From assembly GCA_032719365.1 (NCBI GenBank), contig CM064875.1, positions 16,789,816-16,853,815 of the forward strand: DNA of 64,000 bases, written 5' to 3'. The stretch comes from Prinsepia uniflora (lineage: Eukaryota > Streptophyta > Magnoliopsida > Rosales > Rosaceae). Below are positions 60,213 to 64,000 of the stretch, piece by piece; position 1 is the first letter of the stretch; each line of letters starts with the position of its first letter. The notes under the pieces are model-generated. The model saw only the letters and a list, made by a program, of their open reading frames with translations, did not search any database and was not told the DNA's origin. The translations under genes and the position numbers were made by a program.

Positions 60213-62458
60213 TTGACAGGACCCGTCCCCGAAGGACAGAGATAACTGTGCTCGGTCCTGCTCCCGTCTGACAAGTCAACTGAAGTTCCGAAATTACCCT
60301 CAGCGGTTGCCAAACAAGGGATAACAGTACCTGTGCCTACTCATGCTTCCACCTCCCGATCAATCTCGATCATCGCGCCACGACCTGGAGGGTCAATAAA
60401 ATAGAAAAGGTGTTAGTGGACAAAAATAAAAGTTTAGAAATACATTTATCAAAAGACATTCCTACCCTCTAGTTTCGCAAACAAGCATGCATATAATAAA
60501 TCATGAGTAAAGTAAATCTGGGCATAAACGTTCATAAAGCACAAATCATGAACAATAAAAACCACGGGACTCATTTCCATATCCAGTATCATATCCAATC
60601 TCATATAGTCACGTTATCCCTGCAACGAGTGCAAATCAATAGGCTCAAGGAGCGCTCAAAATCCGAGCATTTACCGCTGTGAACACATCACCAGCCGGCA
60701 ATCTAGATCGTCGTGAACACATCACCGAACGATCTCCACATAATCCAACACATCTGATCTGAGTCGAGCCTCCCTCGGCTGCAAGACAACAGACCGTGCT
60801 ACGTGACCTCTCCGGGGTAAACACTTCCATCTCGGAGGCGAGCGTTATCTCCAGGGTTCATTCCGGGGAAACACATTCCCAACCGGAAGCCCTAATATCC
60901 ACAATATATCATCATCATGAAAACCAGTGAAAAACAGTTGCATTTGAAATCAAAACCATTTTCAACACAGGGTCTCAGCCCAAAACATAATTTCCGTAAA
61001 ATTCATAAAACCAGAGTCCCAATTATTTCACAAATCAGAAAACCATCAATATCATCATGTAATCACATGGAAATACCAATCCAATCAAAATCACATATCC
61101 ATTGTGTCTCACGCCCAAAATATCAATTTCACGCAAATCCGCGTAACCGCAACCTTAGTTGCCATTTTCACATGAATCCATAAGATATATCCAGAAAATA
61201 TTACAATTTCATCAAATAAATTTCCCGACGCATAATCCGAGTGAAAACCAACCACCAATCCCGGACCTTCGCCCAAAACATCAGTTTTACAATTTTCTTG
61301 AAAATCGTGCCCAAAATCATATAAAATAATATAATATTCCCAAAATCTGGAAATCATCACATCGAAACATCAATCATACCAAATCATTTCAAATAATATA
61401 ATAAAGCATTTAAAACATATATGCATGCATTTTGGGTAGAAAACAAAAGTCCACTCACACACCGTCCAAACCGCTCGTTTTCCGAGCTGCACACGTTTTC
61501 GTAATTTCTGACGTTTTCCAGGAATCCCGAATCCTGTCCAAAATCATTACTCAGGGTCACTAAGGGTTCCATTAACATCCTACTCATTCCCCATAATTTT
61601 TCGGGAATTTAATATTAATTAAATACGTAACATAAACCTTCAGACCCTCGAAACATTATCGAGACAGTGTCCGATCGACTCGAAACCAAAGCCAAAATGT
61701 TCGTTACATTGCATAGAATAAAAGTCATGTTGAACTCACCTGGAAAAGCCCGCTCACGCGCCCTCGCGCGCCAGCTACAGTAACCATGTCACTGTTCATC
61801 GTCGTCTCTACCCGTTTCCTCTGCAAACGGGTCCTGCGGCGTAACCCGATTCAATTCCTGTCCATTCCCAGTTAATTTTCACAATTGATCAATCCAGTAA
61901 CATCGCTTTATATCCAATTAAAGATCTGACATCTTAATTTCACCATCACTTACCTCGAACCATTGAAATCCACTTCACAATTTCCTCTCTATCGCAAACG
62001 CTATGCACCCTTCAATTTCGATCAATTTCAATTGTTTCCTTGCAATTGATCCATCCAGAAGCATCGTGGGACACTGGGAAACATACTTGCAATATCAATT
62101 TCATCATTCTATACCTCCAATCCATTCGACTCAAGCTCGAATTTTCGAAATCTTCCCCTTCTCCGTTCTAGGTGAAAACAACCCCAATTCCTTTCATTTT
62201 TAATCTGGTTCAACTCTCCTTAAGCCCAATAACCTTAATCCAAGGTCAATTTGATCAAATCGTGGCTGATTTGAACAACCCGAAATCAAAAGGTGAGAAG
62301 GGTTTATGAATTCGGGTTCCAAAAGTCTCAGTTTTCTTTCCTCTTTTCATTTTCTTATTCTCTCCTGTAAACCCTCTCAAAACCCTCAATTAATCAAGCA
62401 TGGAGAGCTGTTGCCTGCTTCAATTTTGAATGATCTCCTCTGTTCATGATGAATGTAT

Positions 62459-62500
<42 letters not shown>

Positions 62501-63061
62501 CACGTAGTTTGAATTAATCCTCATCACCCTTTGCCACTAATTCCCATCTAATGGTGACAGATGTCACTAAAAGAACTAACCTACTCACCAAATTGGCTGA
62601 ATCAGCCTTCAGCCGCACTGACTAATTAAAACCCAGTCAAATTACCATTTTACCCTTTCCTTCAATATTACCAAATTGCCCTTCACCATCGCAAGCTCAT
62701 AACTTTTTCATCTGAACCCCGATTGACGCATGCCGCCTGTCTACGGATTCAGCGTTTCGAGACCTACCCAACAGTACTTACGGAAATTTCAAACACGGTC
62801 CCGATAAAAAGGTCAACAAATGGCCCCTTTGACCAATTTACCCTTAACCTTCCGAACATCATAACTTTCTCCTCGAATGTCGGAATCAGACGTGCCACCT
62901 GTCTATGAACTCGTGACGTCCCGAACTACGTCACAGTCATTGGTCAAAGTCCATTTGACCATTCGAACCAAAAGTCAAATGTTCGTCCAATTCCAAGGGC
63001 AAAATCGTCATTTCCGTCAATTTTTCCAAATTTTCCTTTTTCCAATTTCCGAGGCGTTACA
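60213..63061 (-). repeat. element C 5' LTR
   Basis: It is a close copy of 50175-53031. Differences seen include a longer (AT)n run (about 62462-62497), loss of about 40 bp in the CGCG-rich box near 61760, and scattered substitutions. Inverted pair at 60410-60421 (one mismatch) and 61449-61460. Confidence 0.9.
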
Positions 63062-63066
63062 TTTTG

Positions 63067-63374
63067 TACCCCTCAAGTCCCGGTGGTACTTCACATGCTT
63101 CGAGGAGTTTTTAGTAGCTGCTCTGATATTCACATTAGTGGTCTAAGTGACGCAATGAAAATCGGTTAACTTAGGTAGTTACTCGACTATATGATCATCA
63201 TTAATATTCTATACTCTATACTTCCACTGTTGTGGTGAAATTCGTTTCACACGACCTCCTAAAATACAACGATTCAACTATTTAAATTTCGTCATTTGGA
63301 CGTTACCGTTCAAATGTCGACTAGCATGCCTTGATCTTGGTATCTTAGTGAACTTTTCAGATCGGGGTGTGTCA
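63067..63374 (+). repeat. gypsy-type LTR G, right part
   Basis: It resumes with tacccctcaagtcccggtgg, colinear with the CCCTYCAGG block of the other LTRs. It ends cggggtgtgtca at 63374, like GGTCGTGTCA of element A. No primer site follows, so G is a solo or truncated LTR. Confidence 0.6.
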
Positions 63375-64000
63375 GTTTATCAAAAATAGATCTGGGACGT
63401 TGGAAACCCTTAGGCACACGCCTCCGTAGGTCAGAAAGTGACCTCGCGCGCTGCCATGCTCCAACATAATGTCTAAACTAGCCTGCCATATGGCTACCAC
63501 GTGACGCCACTTGTCTGTTGACTCGATAGTTGATTAGGCTATCACGTGCTGCTAAACTCTAGTAGTTTATATTGCGGATTGGAAATTTCTTTTAGACATT
63601 TTTCTACTTCGAGTTTGATTTTTTTAATAAATTTTTTTAATAATTCTAGCAATATAAAATTGGGATTCCAAAGTTCAAACGAATTGGGATTTGGAATTAT
63701 AAAGTGGCTTATTAGGCTAAGTGCACAAGGAACAAGCTTACCAAATCTCAAAATGCACCAGGGACAAAAATTTGTCTTAGGTTGCTGCAAGAACAGGTAC
63801 ATCGTCAAATCCGTTGCACCATCCGTCAGTCAAAATTATTAACGTCGTTAATTTTAATGATGTGGAAGTAATAGTACAAAATTAGTAAGGGTAATTTAGA
63901 AATTTTGTTCATTTTATTATATTTTCTTTTAAAACTCTTTCTTCTTCATTCTCTCCCTTTCTCTCGCAATTCACACCGACTCATTGATATATCCAAATCC
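63375..64000. other. AT-rich sequence without a recognised gene
   Basis: There is a GC-richer stretch at 63390-63550 and then AT-rich DNA with a pyrimidine-rich end (ctttcttcttcattctctcc). An open frame on each strand near 63542-63842 overlaps the other and matches nothing known. Confidence 0.5.

Larger units (their letters stand above)
50175..63061 (-). mobile_element. element C: non-autonomous long-LTR gypsy-type retrotransposon with a nested solo LTR
   Basis: It is flanked by ttttg (50170-50174 and 63062-63066) inside LTR G, which resumes at 63067. LTRs are 50175-53031 (3' LTR) and 60213-63061 (5' LTR). The interior, without solo LTR E, is about 3.6 kb. It has a primer site and polypurine tract and a heavily decayed RT. 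The LTRs are clearly more alike than the interior is to any working pol. The element therefore probably moved with an already dead interior, using another element's enzymes. Confidence 0.88.

Overview
This window is nuclear DNA of a flowering plant, probably a eudicot. The evidence is one spliced host gene of the HOOKLESS1 (HLS1) acetyltransferase family, AT-rich intergenic sequence, Ty1/copia and Ty3/gypsy LTR retrotransposons primed by initiator tRNA-Met, a Cassandra-type TRIM carrying 5S rRNA sequence, and small hAT-like and Harbinger-like elements. The species cannot be named from the sequence.

Layout. 1-4450: 3' part of a plus-strand Ty1/copia element (protease to RNase H, four in-frame stops, then a 214-bp LTR). 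4451-11063: AT-rich intergenic DNA with a 56-bp minisatellite, microsatellites, a 40-bp tandem duplication and a broken LINE-type RNase H. 11064-14420: the only convincing host gene, three exons encoding a 409-residue HLS1-like protein. 14421-16082: AT-rich spacer. From about 16.1 kb to the end almost everything is nested retrotransposon.

Nesting. (i) A minus-strand copia RT fragment (16083-16602 and 26857-27084) is split by a hAT-like element, which is itself split by a very young 9.55-kb gypsy-type element, called A here (16745-26292). (ii) 27085 to about 32150 is a truncated gypsy LTR containing a solo LTR, B (27686-30672). (iii) A minus-strand copia gag-protease fossil and its LTR (32204-33588, resuming at 47081) are split by element F (33589-47080). 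The 3' LTR of F holds a Cassandra array with four LTRs (39833-44838), which in turn holds a Harbinger-like MITE and a solo gypsy LTR, D (41750-44570). (iv) A gypsy LTR, G (about 49.2-50.17 kb and 63.07-63.37 kb), is split by minus-strand element C (50175-63061), whose interior is split by a 3.6-kb solo LTR, E (55736-59326). Most insertions are confirmed by target-site duplications.

The most interesting pattern is that A, C and F share one architecture: LTRs of 2.2-3.0 kb, a tRNA-Met primer site, a polypurine tract, and a 3.6-3.9-kb interior with no intact gag or pol. They look like non-autonomous (LARD-like) relatives of long-LTR chromoviruses. Otherwise divergent LTRs (A-F) share an ordered set of elements: a W-box/TGACG cluster, a CGCG-rich box, a 12-bp inverted pair (CTGTGAGTGGAC / GTCCACTCACAG) whose end base pair co-varies between families, a family-specific short-repeat array between the two arms, a splice-acceptor-like CCCTYCAGG, and TGTCAGACGGGAGCA near the LTR end. 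This bracketed, intron-like LTR module is the best candidate here for something undescribed.
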